From positions 1 through 60,295 of the forward strand of contig DASYZB010000148.1 of assembly GCA_035946615.1 (NCBI GenBank): a DNA stretch of 60,295 nt, read 5' to 3'. This stretch comes from Verrucomicrobiia bacterium (lineage in GTDB: Bacteria > Verrucomicrobiota > Verrucomicrobiia > Limisphaerales > UBA8199). The notes under the pieces were generated by a model that was given only the letters and a program-made list of their open reading frames with translations, was not told where the DNA came from and ran no database searches. Below, piece by piece: positions 9,361-18,880 of the stretch. The translations under genes were made by a program, and so were the position numbers. Each line of letters starts with the position of its first letter. Position 1 is the first letter of the stretch.

Positions 9361-11127
9361 GTGAAGTACTGCATCCTGCGCGCGCTGGTCGGCTTGGCCG
9401 TGTTGGCGCCGCTGATATGCGAACCCGCGCCCTTGAATCGGACTCTGGCCACCCTTTTTACGTACACTTTGGCGCGCGAGGGCGATGCCGAAGCCTATGA
9501 CGAGGCGCTGGCGGCGGCTTGCCTGCAGGGGATCATCAACAGGGAATCGCCGCAGCTTTATCTGTTGTCGGGCAAGAACAGCCCGCCTCAGTACTGGCTC
9601 GACCTGCTTTCGGCGAAGGGCCGTTGGCTTGAACAACGCGAGCTAAAGCCGCTGCCGGACCTTAATGCGCTGGTAAAGCTGGCGGGAGCGCGATTGCGAG
9701 GCGCGGTCATTTGGGACCCCGCCGTGCCCGCCACAGTGAATGTCGCGACTACGGTAGCAGGCGTCGAGGACGGGGTGGTTCTCAGCCCGGAGTTCGCCAA
9801 TCGTTATGTGTCGCGATGGGGCCTGAAAGTGCTTGCCGATTTGCGCGGGCGCTTCACAGGAACGGAAACCGGCAGCCCCAAAAACGACGCCTATCGCTGG
9901 GCAATCCGGGAGTACCTGGCCAAAGGGCGCTGCTTCCCGCATCGGCTTTGCCTGTTTGAAGATTCTTTTTCCACACGGTCGCGCGGTGACCTGGGTTATG
10001 TCGTCATGCGCGACTGGGCGGTGTATAATCGCGCGTTTGTTTTTGACCTCTCGCCCTGGGGCGACGAGCCACCGGCGGACGATGCTGCCCAACGCGCCGG
10101 GCTGGACCTGGAAACCTACAAAATGATCCTGGGCCAAATCCTGCGTCAATCCGCGGGAAAACAGATGACAGAAGTGGCGGGCTTTTTTGTGTTTTCGAAG
10201 TACAGCAACGTGCCCGGGCACAAAAGCGCGCATGAGCCGGTGCCGACCGAGTGGGAGACGGTCTGGCTGATAACCCCTTACAACTGTTACCAGAACACCG
10301 TGGCCAGCGATTGCTTCAACCAGTCGTTTCACACCCAGGCCCCTCGCCGCCCGCTCCAGCAGCATCCGGCAATCAAAACAGTCCCCTTGCAGAAAAAAAA
10401 CTACATCTGCATTCTGATGGCGGACTATGATTCGGCACAACCCCTGTATGATTTCCTGCCGAAGTACTGGTCGAGCCCCGAGCGTGGCAGAATTCCACTG
10501 GCTTGGGGCATCAACCCGAATTTGCTGGAAACCTACCCGGACCTGATCGCCTACTTTTACCAAACGGCATCTCCGGCGGACACCTTCACGAGCGACGCCA
10601 GCGCCGCAGGCTATATGAACCCGAACCGCATCCGGAAGGAATACCTTCCGTTATTTGTGCGGCACAACCAGCGTTTCTTTCACGAGGCCGACATGACCAT
10701 GGCGCCGATGGTGCTGGATTGGGATGAGCCCTCGGCCGAGGTGAAGGACGCCTTCCGGCAATTCGCGCCGGATGGCTTCGCCACCATCGTAATGGATTTG
10801 CACAATGGCGGCGGGAAAGCTCCTCGACCGCAAGTCTGGAAAGGGATGCCCGTGCTTGAACTCATTAATGATACCTGCAACTTCGCAGGACCGGAACAGA
10901 CAGCGCAGGTCATGGCGCGGGCGATTACGGCGCATGGCGGACGGGCGCCAGGGTTCTATTTCTTTCGGATTGTGTGGGTCAGCCCGACAGATATTTCCGC
11001 AACCCTGACCGCGCTGCGCCAAAAGCGAACAGATTTCGAGGTCGTTGACCCGCACACCTTCTTTGCCCTCTTTAAGCAATCCCAGCAGACGCGCGACAAA
11101 GGCAGCCTGCCGCCAAGTGGCAAGTGA
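9361..11127 (+). CDS. GxGYxYP-domain putative glycoside hydrolase, exported
   Basis: About 588 aa from GTG 9361, chosen because it is followed by a signal-peptide-like stretch (KYCILRALVGLAVLAPLI). The frame is open back to TTG 9238, overlapping the previous stop, but that extension has no homologous look. ALAAACLQGIINRESPQLYLL near residue 50 is a hallmark of the GxGYxYP N-terminal domain, a family assigned to putative glycoside hydrolases. The second half has TIM-barrel-like acidic motifs such as ADMTMAPMVLDWDEPS and ATIVMDLHNGGG. The family-naming motif appears degenerate (SAAGYMNP). Biochemical function is unproven for the family. Confidence 0.75.
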   Translation: MKYCILRALVGLAVLAPLICEPAPLNRTLATLFTYTLAREGDAEAYDEALAAACLQGIINRESPQLYLLSGKNSPPQYWLDLLSAKGRWLEQRELKPLPDLNALVKLAGARLRGAVIWDPAVPATVNVATTVAGVEDGVVLSPEFANRYVSRWGLKVLADLRGRFTGTETGSPKNDAYRWAIREYLAKGRCFPHRLCLFEDSFSTRSRGDLGYVVMRDWAVYNRAFVFDLSPWGDEPPADDAAQRAGLDLETYKMILGQILRQSAGKQMTEVAGFFVFSKYSNVPGHKSAHEPVPTEWETVWLITPYNCYQNTVASDCFNQSFHTQAPRRPLQQHPAIKTVPLQKKNYICILMADYDSAQPLYDFLPKYWSSPERGRIPLAWGINPNLLETYPDLIAYFYQTASPADTFTSDASAAGYMNPNRIRKEYLPLFVRHNQRFFHEADMTMAPMVLDWDEPSAEVKDAFRQFAPDGFATIVMDLHNGGGKAPRPQVWKGMPVLELINDTCNFAGPEQTAQVMARAITAHGGRAPGFYFFRIVWVSPTDISATLTALRQKRTDFEVVDPHTFFALFKQSQQTRDKGSLPPSGK

Positions 11128-11176
11128 AGCGCGCCTCGTGGTCAATCGAATCACCGCAACACTGCCAACTGGATCA

Positions 11177-12721
11177 TCAGACCCGTGCAAATGAACCCAA
11201 ATAACGCGACTGTCGTTTCAGGCCGTCCCGGCGCGCCAACGGCTTCGTGGCTAACTGCAGGTTTTCTGGCAGGAACGGTTTGAGAAAGGGCGGCAGGTCG
11301 CGTCGGCCACCCCTCTGATAATCCTGCCAAACGGTTTGGGCCGTTTCCTGTTTTGGTTGGCCAAGTTCGGCTGTCAAGAACTCGAACAACAACGCCGCCA
11401 GGCGGGTGAGGGCGATGCTGTCAGTACGGCCGACGCGGGCGTAGAGCCACTCGCTCCAACGCAGAAACGCCCGGAATGGCGAAGGGGCGCTTTTCCAAAT
11501 CAAAGGAGTGCTTTCGATAAAGTTGCCGCTGTTGCCCACGAGGTCCCAGTAACGGGCGAAGCGGCGCAAACACTGCATCTGGGCGAAGCTGATCAGCTTG
11601 TTCTGGAGCACTTCATAGGGCGGCTTTGGATGATAGACCATTTGCCATTCGGCGTCGTGGCGCACAATGGGTGTGCCGCGCAAACGCTTGAGGATGCCCA
11701 CCTGGATTTCCTGCGGCCCCAGGGCTACCAGCCGGTCAAAGCCGCAACCAAAACTCTCGACTGTCTCCCCAGGCAACCCGGCGATGAGATCGGCGTGCAG
11801 ATGCGCGCCCGTCTCTTGGCGCAGGAACCTGAAGTTCTCTTCGAGTCGTTGATAATTCTGGCGCCTCTTTATCAGCGCGCCCACTTCCAGGTTGAACGTT
11901 TGGATGCCCACCTCGAATTGCAGCGCGCCGGGCGGGAACCTGGTGATGAGGCTTCGCAACTCTTCGGGCAAACGATCAGGAACCATCTCGAAGTGCATGA
12001 AATGACCCGGCTGATAACGTTCGAGAAAAAATTCGAGAATGGCGCGGCCCGCGCGGGGATTCAGATTAAACGTGCGGTCCACGAACTTGAACTGCCTGGC
12101 GCCGCGGTCGAGCAGGTTTTGCAAATGGCCGAGCAAGGCCGGCAAGGGCGCCTGTCGCACAGGAATCTCAAGCGATGAAAGGCAAAACTCGCAACTGAAC
12201 GGGCAGCCCCTCGAGGCCTCGACGTAAATGACCCGGTGAGCGATGTCCTGGCTATTATATAATTCGTAAGGCAGCACCAGGTCGCAAAAGGCCGGCGGTT
12301 CCGCGTTCATAATGCGCCCGGGAGGATTTTCCCCAGCCAGGAGCTGAGAGCAAAGCTTGGCAAATGCCAGGTCTGCTTCCCCCGTGATGAGATAATCGGC
12401 CATCCCGACGATGGGCTGCGCCTCCCATTCATAACTCACCTCCGGGCCGCCCAGGATAATAATAAGGCCCGGCAGCACCCGCTTGAGCGCGGAAACCAGT
12501 TCGGTCGTCTGTGCCACATTCCAGATATAGACGCCCAGGCCCACGATTTTGGGCTTTTGCGCCAGGATTCTTTCGGCAATGTCCAAGGGCCGCTGATTGA
12601 TATCGAACTCGGCGAGTGCGGCGTTGTGTTGGAGCGGGCCCAGGTTGGCCATCAGATAGCGCAACCCGAAAGCCGCGTGGATATACTTCGCATTGAGAGT
12701 CGATAGGATGATATCGGCCAT
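11177..12721 (-). CDS. B12-binding radical SAM protein (DUF4080-type)
   Basis: About 514 aa. Residues 1-130 form a cobalamin-binding-type Rossmann domain ([50 protein letters not shown]). A radical SAM core follows with CxxxCxxC at residues 173, 177 and 180 ([12 protein letters not shown]), ligating a [4Fe-4S] cluster, and downstream [20 protein letters not shown]. The C-terminal 200 residues resemble DUF4080. The start at 12721 is preferred because [20 protein letters not shown] is the usual family opening. A 13-residue upstream extension is possible. The substrate is unknown. It converges with the GxGYxYP gene, whose stop is 49 nt away. Confidence 0.88.
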   Translation of the reverse strand: MADIILSTLNAKYIHAAFGLRYLMANLGPLQHNAALAEFDINQRPLDIAERILAQKPKIVGLGVYIWNVAQTTELVSALKRVLPGLIIILGGPEVSYEWEAQPIVGMADYLITGEADLAFAKLCSQLLAGENPPGRIMNAEPPAFCDLVLPYELYNSQDIAHRVIYVEASRGCPFSCEFCLSSLEIPVRQAPLPALLGHLQNLLDRGARQFKFVDRTFNLNPRAGRAILEFFLERYQPGHFMHFEMVPDRLPEELRSLITRFPPGALQFEVGIQTFNLEVGALIKRRQNYQRLEENFRFLRQETGAHLHADLIAGLPGETVESFGCGFDRLVALGPQEIQVGILKRLRGTPIVRHDAEWQMVYHPKPPYEVLQNKLISFAQMQCLRRFARYWDLVGNSGNFIESTPLIWKSAPSPFRAFLRWSEWLYARVGRTDSIALTRLAALLFEFLTAELGQPKQETAQTVWQDYQRGGRRDLPPFLKPFLPENLQLATKPLARRDGLKRQSRYLGSFARV

Positions 12722-12921
12722 CGTCAGCGGCAAGATAGCGGACAGACCCAGTCCGCGCAATTCCAGCTAACCAGTTGATTCCGCTGCGGGTTGACGGGTG
12801 CCTTTCACCGATTTCGAGCGCCTGGCGCATCCGAAAGCAGTCAGCTTTACCAATTGAAAGGCAAAGGGTTCAACCCTCGACCCTAAACCTAAACCTAAGA
12901 TCATTCGGATTATTCGGGACT

Positions 12922-12957
12922 AAAAAAGTGGCAGCGGCTTGACGCCGGTGCCACTTT
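12922..12957 (-). terminator. Rho-independent terminator of the DUF892 gene
   Basis: On the minus strand a 9-bp stem (AAAGTGGCA paired with TGCCACTTT), extended by an inner 4-bp CGGC/GCCG stem after one mismatch, is followed immediately by a T-run. It starts 16 nt past the DUF892 stop codon. Confidence 0.85.
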
Positions 12958-12972
12958 GCAATGTGCAGATTT

Positions 12973-13485
12973 TCAAGCGGCTTGCCGCGTCTTTTCGGCG
13001 GACCTTTGGTTTACACCCGCCCTGGCAAGCTCGGTCAGTTTCTTATCGGTTTCTTCTTCCTCTTCAAGGGTTTGACCGAGAAGCCGTTTCACATCATTGC
13101 GCCCCAGCATAGCAGCCCAGGTGGCGGCACTGCCGTAGCTGGCAATCTCATAGTGCTCGACCTTCTGTGCGGCCATGATGATAGCCGCATCAAGCGTCTC
13201 GGGTGTGCCTTTTTGAGACATCACTTCCTCGCCTTCGTCCAGAATCCCTTCCATCCCCTTGCACTTAACGCTTTTGGCGGGCTGGCCAAGCATTTCAAAA
13301 ATCTGCTCCAACCGGTTCACATGTTCCTCGGTTTGTTGCAAATGCTCCTCGATGGCATCCTTCAGCTCCTGGGAAGAAGCCTTTTTGGCTACTTTCGGGA
13401 GAGCCTTTACCAGTTGTTGTTCAGCGTTGTACAGGTCCTTGACTTCATGCAGAAGCAGGTTTTCAAGCGAATCGATTCTATCCAT
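12973..13485 (-). CDS. DUF892/YciE-like ferritin-fold stress protein
   Basis: A 170-aa all-helical protein opening with MDRIDSLENLLLHEVKDLYN, typical of DUF892 (YciE/YciF). It keeps family positions such as HLQQTEEHVNRLEQIFEMLG and AAQKVEHYEIASYGSAATWA, which supply Glu and His residues in the ferritin-like four-helix bundle. Members are stress-associated cytoplasmic proteins with uncertain enzymatic roles. The Lys/Arg-rich C-terminal tail ends QRSAEKTRQAA. It is monocistronic, with its own terminator just downstream. Confidence 0.92.
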   Translation of the reverse strand: MDRIDSLENLLLHEVKDLYNAEQQLVKALPKVAKKASSQELKDAIEEHLQQTEEHVNRLEQIFEMLGQPAKSVKCKGMEGILDEGEEVMSQKGTPETLDAAIIMAAQKVEHYEIASYGSAATWAAMLGRNDVKRLLGQTLEEEEETDKKLTELARAGVNQRSAEKTRQAA

Positions 13486-13764
13486 AATAAGCCTTTCTTT
13501 CGGTCTGGTTTTTGAGTTCGGAACTCAACGTGCTTGAGCGTATCTGGCACAAGGGGGTCCGCGCCATGGGGACAAGTCCCGAGTTGCAGTCCGGGCCGGA
13601 CGCTGTGTTTTTGAAAGGCGCCTCAATGCTTTCTTACGCCCTCCACATGGCGTGATTCCTGCTATTTCATCCCTCAGAATTGGAATGAAAACCGGTGGAC
13701 TACACGCGGCAGCGGGACCGTTTCTCTTCGGGAGGAGCGCTCCAGCCCTGCATAAAAGACTCTG

Positions 13765-15273
13765 ATGACCTACTCCCCAGTCTATAACTCGGTGGTTGGT
13801 CTTCTGCAACTCATTGTCCCTTCTTATGCTTTGCGGTTGAATCGGCTGTTTGGGACGCGGCGGGTGGGCTGGCCGGTCTTCGTTACTTTTATCCTCCTGG
13901 CGCTGTTGCACCTGGTGCGGGCCTTTCAACCGGCTGGCTGGGGGTTCAATCCGGAGATGACCATCGAAGGGCTTTACATCCTGATTCCTATACTGCTGGT
14001 CATTGGAATGGCCCATATTGAATCCTTGTTTAAAGAACGATTGCGCGTCGAGCAGGAGGAGAAGCGATTGATGGCGGATTTGGAACGGCAAATCAAACAG
14101 CGGACAGCCGATTTGGCCAAAGCCAACGCCGACTTATCCCAGGAGATGGTCCTGCGCGAGCAAAATCAGGAAGCCCTCAAGAAATCCGAGGAACAATACC
14201 GCTTGATGTTCGTTGAATGCCCGGAACCCATGTGGATTTACGACCTGCGCTCTCTTGCGTTCTTGGCTGTAAACAAGGCCGCCATGCGCCATTACGGCTA
14301 CAGCGAGGAAGAGTTCCTGGCCATGAGCGCAAAAGACATCTGCCTCCCGGGCCAGATGGCCGCCTTTGCAGCCGAGTCCGCCAAACCTCTGGCCGGCGTG
14401 CAGTCCCGAGGTTTATGGCGTCATTGCAAGAAAGACCGCAGCCTCGTTGAAGTGGAAATCACCGCGCTGGATTTAATGTATAAAGAGCAGCCGGCCCGCC
14501 TGATGATGGCCGAAGACCTCACCGAAAACCGCCAGCACCTGCGTGAATCCCTGCAGACCCAGAAGGTCGAGCTGACGACACGTCTGGCGGGCGGGGCGGG
14601 ACAGCGTTTCAACGGACTTGTCAGCGTCATGGAAGGATATGCCGATATGTTGCTGCAGCGCGGACAGCATCCGGAGACGACTGAGTTGCTGATGCGCATC
14701 GTTGCCAACGCGGAGAGCGCATCGTGCTTTGCGCGTCAACTCCTGGCCATCGCCCGCCAACATCCCCAGCACATGGAGTGGGTTAACTTGAACGAGCTGG
14801 TCGAGAACCAAATCCGGGTGATGAGCCAAATGGTGGGTCAGACGGTTGTCGAGCGGCATCTCGCGTCCAAGTTGCCAGACATCCAGGCCGATCCGGGTCT
14901 CGTCGGGCAAATCCTCCATCACTTGGCTCTCAATGCTCTGGAATCCATGAGCGGCACCGGCGTGCTGACGATCGGCACCGCCCCCATCAGCATCGATGCC
15001 TCCAGTCAGCGGCGCCATCCCGATGCACGGCCAGGCGAGTTTCTGTGCCTGACCGTTTCCGATACTGGCTGCGGCATGACCCCGGAGGTTCAAGCCCATC
15101 TGTTCGAACCCTTCTTCACCACAAAACAAAGGGAGCAGGGCAAACCTGCCGCCGGTTTGGGCCTCGCCACCGCCCTGGGCTTTGTGCAGCAGCATTCCGG
15201 CTGGATTGAAGTTACCAGCCAGCCCGGCGCCGGCACACGCGCGCGAGTTTTCTTCCCTTTGGTAAAGCTCTAA
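13765..15273 (+). CDS. PAS-domain membrane sensor histidine kinase with degenerate H-box
   Basis: 502 aa. Two hydrophobic segments (about residues 33-50 and 70-88) precede a coiled coil at 93-140 and a PAS domain at about 143-260 (YRLMFVECPEPMWIYDL). The DHp region at about 275-300 reads RLAGGAGQRFNGLVSVMEGY. In relatives the equivalent is GGxAHDFNNLL, so the phospho-accepting His is replaced by Gln. The ATPase domain looks intact: HHLALNALESM (N-box), VSDTGCGM (G1), FEPFFTTK (F-box) and GLGLATALGFVQQHSG (G2). There is no receiver domain and no adjacent response regulator. It may be a kinase-dead or partner-dependent sensor. Confidence 0.88.
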   Translation: MTYSPVYNSVVGLLQLIVPSYALRLNRLFGTRRVGWPVFVTFILLALLHLVRAFQPAGWGFNPEMTIEGLYILIPILLVIGMAHIESLFKERLRVEQEEKRLMADLERQIKQRTADLAKANADLSQEMVLREQNQEALKKSEEQYRLMFVECPEPMWIYDLRSLAFLAVNKAAMRHYGYSEEEFLAMSAKDICLPGQMAAFAAESAKPLAGVQSRGLWRHCKKDRSLVEVEITALDLMYKEQPARLMMAEDLTENRQHLRESLQTQKVELTTRLAGGAGQRFNGLVSVMEGYADMLLQRGQHPETTELLMRIVANAESASCFARQLLAIARQHPQHMEWVNLNELVENQIRVMSQMVGQTVVERHLASKLPDIQADPGLVGQILHHLALNALESMSGTGVLTIGTAPISIDASSQRRHPDARPGEFLCLTVSDTGCGMTPEVQAHLFEPFFTTKQREQGKPAAGLGLATALGFVQQHSGWIEVTSQPGAGTRARVFFPLVKL

Positions 15274-15465
15274 ACCGGGAGTTACGCAGTTGGTGCTTGG
15301 AATGATCAGAGCCTTGTCCAACTTGGCTCTGTGGATGGTCCCCTGAACACGCCGACTGACCCATCTGTTTTGTACGTTTTTGAGACAAAGGATGGTCCTG
15401 GAAAGCTCGGAGATGTCCAGTTATTGGCGGTCATCCCCGTCCTCATAGGGACGCTTAAACTCAAT

Positions 15466-15968
15466 TCCGATGCCACGGGCTGAGCATTCGCGCCGAAAAC
15501 GTCCCCTCCCTGGCCGAGCCAGACCGAAAGGACATGGCGGCGGGCGCAGCTTCTGTTTCCGTCGGCCCTTACGTTCTTCTAAGAGTTTCCGAAACGGGCG
15601 CCGCCGTTCCTCCGCAGATTATCGCGCGGATTTTCGAGCCGTTCTTCACCACAAAAGGTCCGGAGAAAGGCATGGTCACAGACGTAGAAATGCCGTTCCT
15701 CGATGGGGTGAGCGCCGTGCGCTCGGTGCGCAAGATTTCGCCGCACCTACCCATCCTCCTGGCCACCGGAAGCAGCAGACACGGCACCGAACACTTTTCG
15801 CAGAATGACTTGGCCGGCATCGTCAGAATCTCGAAGCCCTATAACGCGGAGCAACTTTTGACTGAAGTAGCCAGGGCCTTGCATTCTCCACTTAGGCCTT
15901 TTGCTCGACTCTCTTGCGGGCCATCGTATGAGTGGCGTGGCCGTAAAAGGCCTCGGCGGCCTCCATGA
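15466..15968 (+). pseudogene. Remnant of a hybrid histidine kinase (HATPase fragment joined to receiver fragment)
   Basis: One frame reads LSIRAENVPSLAEP, then GPYVLLRVSETGA (a damaged G1 box) and IIARIFEPFFTTKGPEKG (the F-box). It then jumps straight to VTDVEMPFLDGVSAVRSVRK, the phospho-Asp strand of a receiver domain, and ends ISKPYNAEQLLTEVARAL. The G2 box and the N-terminal half of the receiver are missing, so the join is an internal deletion. Upstream sequence has stops in this frame. It follows the H-box-defective kinase and runs into the 3' end of lpdA on the other strand. It is not expected to function. Confidence 0.75.
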
Positions 15969-17319
15969 GCGTCTCGGACAACGTCGGATGCGGATGAACG
16001 GCCAGTGAAAGGTCCTTGGCCGTAGCGCCCATCTCCACTGCCAGGACACCCTCTGAAATCAGCTCACCGGCGCCCGTGCCGACAATCCCTACCCCCAGAA
16101 TGCGCTCGGTGTCCGGGTCGATGATCAGTTTGGTCAAGCCCTCCGGGCGGTCAAATGACAGCGCCCGTCCCGAAGCAGCCCATGGGAACTTGGCCACCTG
16201 CACCTCGATGCCTTTGCTCTTGGCTTCCGATTCGGTTAAACCGCACCAGGCCAGCTCGGGATCGGTAAACACGACCGCAGGGATGGTGACGTTGGTAAAC
16301 GCGCTGTCTTCGCCTGCAATGACCTCGACGGCTATGCGCGCTTCTTTGGCGGCCTTGTGGGCCAGCAGCACTCCACCTGCGATGTCGCCGATAGCGTAAA
16401 TGGCCGGATCAGTCGTCTGTTGCTGCTCGTTGACGTGGATAAACCCTTTGTCATCGAACGAAACCTGGGTGTTTTCAAGACCCAGGTCGTCGGCATTGGG
16501 CGCGCGGCCCACAGCCACCAGAACACGGTCGTAAAGCTCCTCGGCCTTTTGGCCGTCGTGATCGAACTCGACTTTGATCTGCTTGCCGCTGGTGGCCATC
16601 TTGCCCACCTTCGTCTTGAGCCGCACTTCCTTAAACGCCTTCTTTGCATAAGCCATAATGGGACGTGCAAGGTCCGGGTCGGCGCCTGCAAGGATGCTAT
16701 CGAGCGCCTCGACCAGAACCACTTTGCTGCCCAGGGTGGCATATACAGTGCCGAGTTCCATGCCGATGTAGCCGCCGCCTATCACGAGCAGGTTTTCCGG
16801 GATATCTTCGACATCCAAGGCCTCGCGCGAGGTCATGATGCGCGGATTCCCCAAATCGAAGGCCTTGGGCAGAGCCGATTTCGAGCCCACCGCAACAATG
16901 GCCTTGTCGTAGCGAACAAACTGCTGTCCTTCATCACTCTCGACACGCAACGTGCGGGAGTCCTCAAAGTAGCCGCGCCCGTACATAACCTGCACTCCGC
17001 GCATTTTTGCCAGTTGCGCAATCCCTCCCGCGAGCCGGGTGAGAATCGATTCCTTCCAAGTCCGAAGTTTGGAAACATCAATCGACGGTGCGCCGAAAAC
17101 AATGCCCCGATGCTCTGATTCACGAGCCGAAGTGATGGTATGGGCGGCATGGAGCAGCGCTTTCGAAGGGATGCAACCCCGGTTGAGGCAGACCCCGCCC
17201 AAACGCGCATCGCGTTCGACCAACACGACCTTCTTGCCGAGGTCCGCGGCGTAAAAAGCTGCGGCGTACCCCCCGGGTCCGGCGCCAAGAACAACAATAT
17301 CGGTCGTAATGGGTTCCAT
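15892..17319 (-). CDS. lpdA: Dihydrolipoyl dehydrogenase (E3)
   Basis: 475 aa. E3 of the pyruvate dehydrogenase complex reoxidises dihydrolipoyl groups with FAD and NAD+. Visible motifs are the FAD-binding VVLGAGPGGYAAAFYAADLG, redox-active GGVCLNRGCIPSKALLHA, NAD-binding LLVIGGGYIGMELGTVYATLG, second FAD contact IYAIGDIAGGVLLAHKA and C-terminal interface AVHPHPTLSETLMEAAEAF with the catalytic His-Glu pair. The start at 17319 is chosen because MEPITTDIVVLG is the family opening. The longer frame would read through Arg-rich repeat sequence. It is the last gene of aceE-aceF-lpdA, but a small remnant ORF lies between it and aceF. Confidence 0.96.
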   Translation of the reverse strand: MEPITTDIVVLGAGPGGYAAAFYAADLGKKVVLVERDARLGGVCLNRGCIPSKALLHAAHTITSARESEHRGIVFGAPSIDVSKLRTWKESILTRLAGGIAQLAKMRGVQVMYGRGYFEDSRTLRVESDEGQQFVRYDKAIVAVGSKSALPKAFDLGNPRIMTSREALDVEDIPENLLVIGGGYIGMELGTVYATLGSKVVLVEALDSILAGADPDLARPIMAYAKKAFKEVRLKTKVGKMATSGKQIKVEFDHDGQKAEELYDRVLVAVGRAPNADDLGLENTQVSFDDKGFIHVNEQQQTTDPAIYAIGDIAGGVLLAHKAAKEARIAVEVIAGEDSAFTNVTIPAVVFTDPELAWCGLTESEAKSKGIEVQVAKFPWAASGRALSFDRPEGLTKLIIDPDTERILGVGIVGTGAGELISEGVLAVEMGATAKDLSLAVHPHPTLSETLMEAAEAFYGHATHTMARKRVEQKA

Positions 17320-17320
17320 A

Positions 17321-17542
17321 TTAAAATTCTCTCTCGTCCTTCCCCTGTGCTGTCCTCGTCCTCGTTCTCGCCCTCGAATTTCCTTTCCCGTAGCTCGCCC
17401 GGTCAAGTTGATCGCAGACTTCACGAGTTTTGCCGGCGACTCTTGCCTCCTCGATTAAAGGGGGCACCCAGGCAATGAACCCAAGCTCCAGTCGATACAC
17501 ATCGAGTTTTTCATGACCAATTACTGGAGCGTTTATGCTCAT
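17321..17542 (-). pseudogene. Truncated four-helix-bundle (S23/IVP-type) protein inside the pdh operon
   Basis: A 73-aa ORF starting MSINAPVIGHEKLDVYRLEL, the usual opening of S23 rRNA intervening-sequence-type proteins. The first helix and part of the second are recognisable (GKTREVCDQLDRAS). The frame then passes directly into an Arg/Thr tail (SRARTRTRTAQ) encoded by a purine-rich ACGAGG repeat. Family members are about 115-130 aa, so the middle and last helices are missing. An AAGGAG box sits just before the ATG. 13-bp inverted repeats flank it at 17352-17364 and 17559-17571, the outer one forming the 3' end of aceF. I infer an inserted cassette later deleted internally. Confidence 0.65.
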
Positions 17543-17549
17543 TGGCTCC

Positions 17550-18869
17550 TTATGATTTCGAGGACGAGGACAACTCTGGCATCACGTCCTGCTCTTTAAA
17601 CTTTTCCAAGGCGTCCACCAACTCCACCATAAATCTTGCTGCGGCGCCACCGTCTATCACCCGGTGATCGTACGACAACGCCAGCGGTAACATCAGACGC
17701 GGTTCAACCCGGTTCTCCCGCACAACGGCCCGCATCGCCCCGCGACCCAACCCGAGAATCGCCACCTCTGGCCGATTCACAATCGGCGTGAAATGCGCGC
17801 CCCCTATCCCACCCTGGTTCGAGATGGTGAAAGTCCCGCCTTTGAGTTCCTCAGCCGAGACCTTCCGCTCACGCGCCTTCTTGGCCAATTCCTCCAACTC
17901 TTTAGAAAGATTTAGCAGGTCCTTCTTATCCACGTCTCTCAGGACCGGAACGATTAGCCCGGCCTCCGTATCGACAGCAATGCCGATATGAAAATATTCT
18001 TTCAAAACAATTTCCTGCGCCGCTTCGTCCAGGCTCGAATTGAAAACAGGATATTTCTTGAGCGCCTGAACGACCGCTTTGAGGACGAATGAAGTCAACG
18101 TGAGCCGCGCGCCCTTTTGCTCGTAGGCGGGCGCGTATTTCTTGCGCAGCTCATTGAGCACCGTCAGGTCCGCCTCATCAAACTGCGTGACATGCGGCAC
18201 GGCGTTCCAGTTCTCGGCCATGCGCCGGGCGATGACCTGACGCAGGGGGCTCAAAGGCTTTTTCGAAATCGGACCCCACTTGGAAAAATCAATCGGTTCG
18301 GGGGCGGGCTTGGGGCTGGGGGCGGGATTCCCACTCGCCGCCGGACTCTTCGGCTCCGAGGCGAGGCGTTGGAGCCTCTGAATATAGGCGCGAACATCCT
18401 CGAGAACGATCCGCCCGCCGCGGGCGCTGCCGCGCACCTTCGTCAGGTCGATGCCCAGCTCCCGCGCCAGCTTGCGAATCGAGGGCGCGGCGGCGGTAGG
18501 AACCCCGGGTTTAGGCTCAGCAGGAGTCGGCTCCTCCTCCTGTTCCTTTTTGATCGGCGCCTCAATTGGTTCGGCTTCACCGTGCGCAGTTTTGGGAGCT
18601 ATCTCCGCCTTCGCTTTCGGCTCGACCGGCGCGGCGCCGCTTTCCGCAACCGATAGGATACGCTGGCCGACGTTGATCTTGTCGCCGGTTTTGACAAAGA
18701 CCCTGGAGATCGTTCCCGCCACCGTCGATGGAATGGTGGCAACGGCCTTTTCGTTTTCCAGTTCGAGGATCGGCTGGTCTTTGGCTATTGCTTCGCCTTC
18801 TTTTACAAAAAGGTTCACCACCGTTCCCGAGTCGGCGCCCTCACCCAAATGCGGCAGTTTAAAATCCAT
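17550..18869 (-). CDS. aceF: Dihydrolipoamide acetyltransferase (E2 of pyruvate dehydrogenase)
   Basis: 439 aa. It transfers acetyl from lipoate to CoA and forms the core of the complex. One N-terminal lipoyl domain carries the lipoylated Lys in LELENEKAVATIPS (near residue 43). A Pro/Glu/Ala linker and the peripheral subunit-binding domain follow (SIRKLARELGIDLTKVRGSA, about 130-170), then a second flexible linker. The catalytic domain from about 205 ends with SYDHRVIDGGAAARF, which holds the catalytic His and Asp. The last residues (ELSSSSKS) are encoded by a copy of the flanking repeat. The start codon lies 11 nt after the aceE stop, indicating one operon. Confidence 0.96.
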   Translation of the reverse strand: MDFKLPHLGEGADSGTVVNLFVKEGEAIAKDQPILELENEKAVATIPSTVAGTISRVFVKTGDKINVGQRILSVAESGAAPVEPKAKAEIAPKTAHGEAEPIEAPIKKEQEEEPTPAEPKPGVPTAAAPSIRKLARELGIDLTKVRGSARGGRIVLEDVRAYIQRLQRLASEPKSPAASGNPAPSPKPAPEPIDFSKWGPISKKPLSPLRQVIARRMAENWNAVPHVTQFDEADLTVLNELRKKYAPAYEQKGARLTLTSFVLKAVVQALKKYPVFNSSLDEAAQEIVLKEYFHIGIAVDTEAGLIVPVLRDVDKKDLLNLSKELEELAKKARERKVSAEELKGGTFTISNQGGIGGAHFTPIVNRPEVAILGLGRGAMRAVVRENRVEPRLMLPLALSYDHRVIDGGAAARFMVELVDALEKFKEQDVMPELSSSSKS

Positions 18870-18880
18870 GTCAGTAGAAT

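Noticed and set aside
10651-11190. 179-aa minus-strand ORF
   Set aside because: Antisense to the 3' end of the GxGYxYP gene, no recognisable features.
14473-15321. 282-aa minus-strand ORF
   Set aside because: It lies fully opposite the histidine kinase, whose motifs are clear; no family pattern in the shadow.
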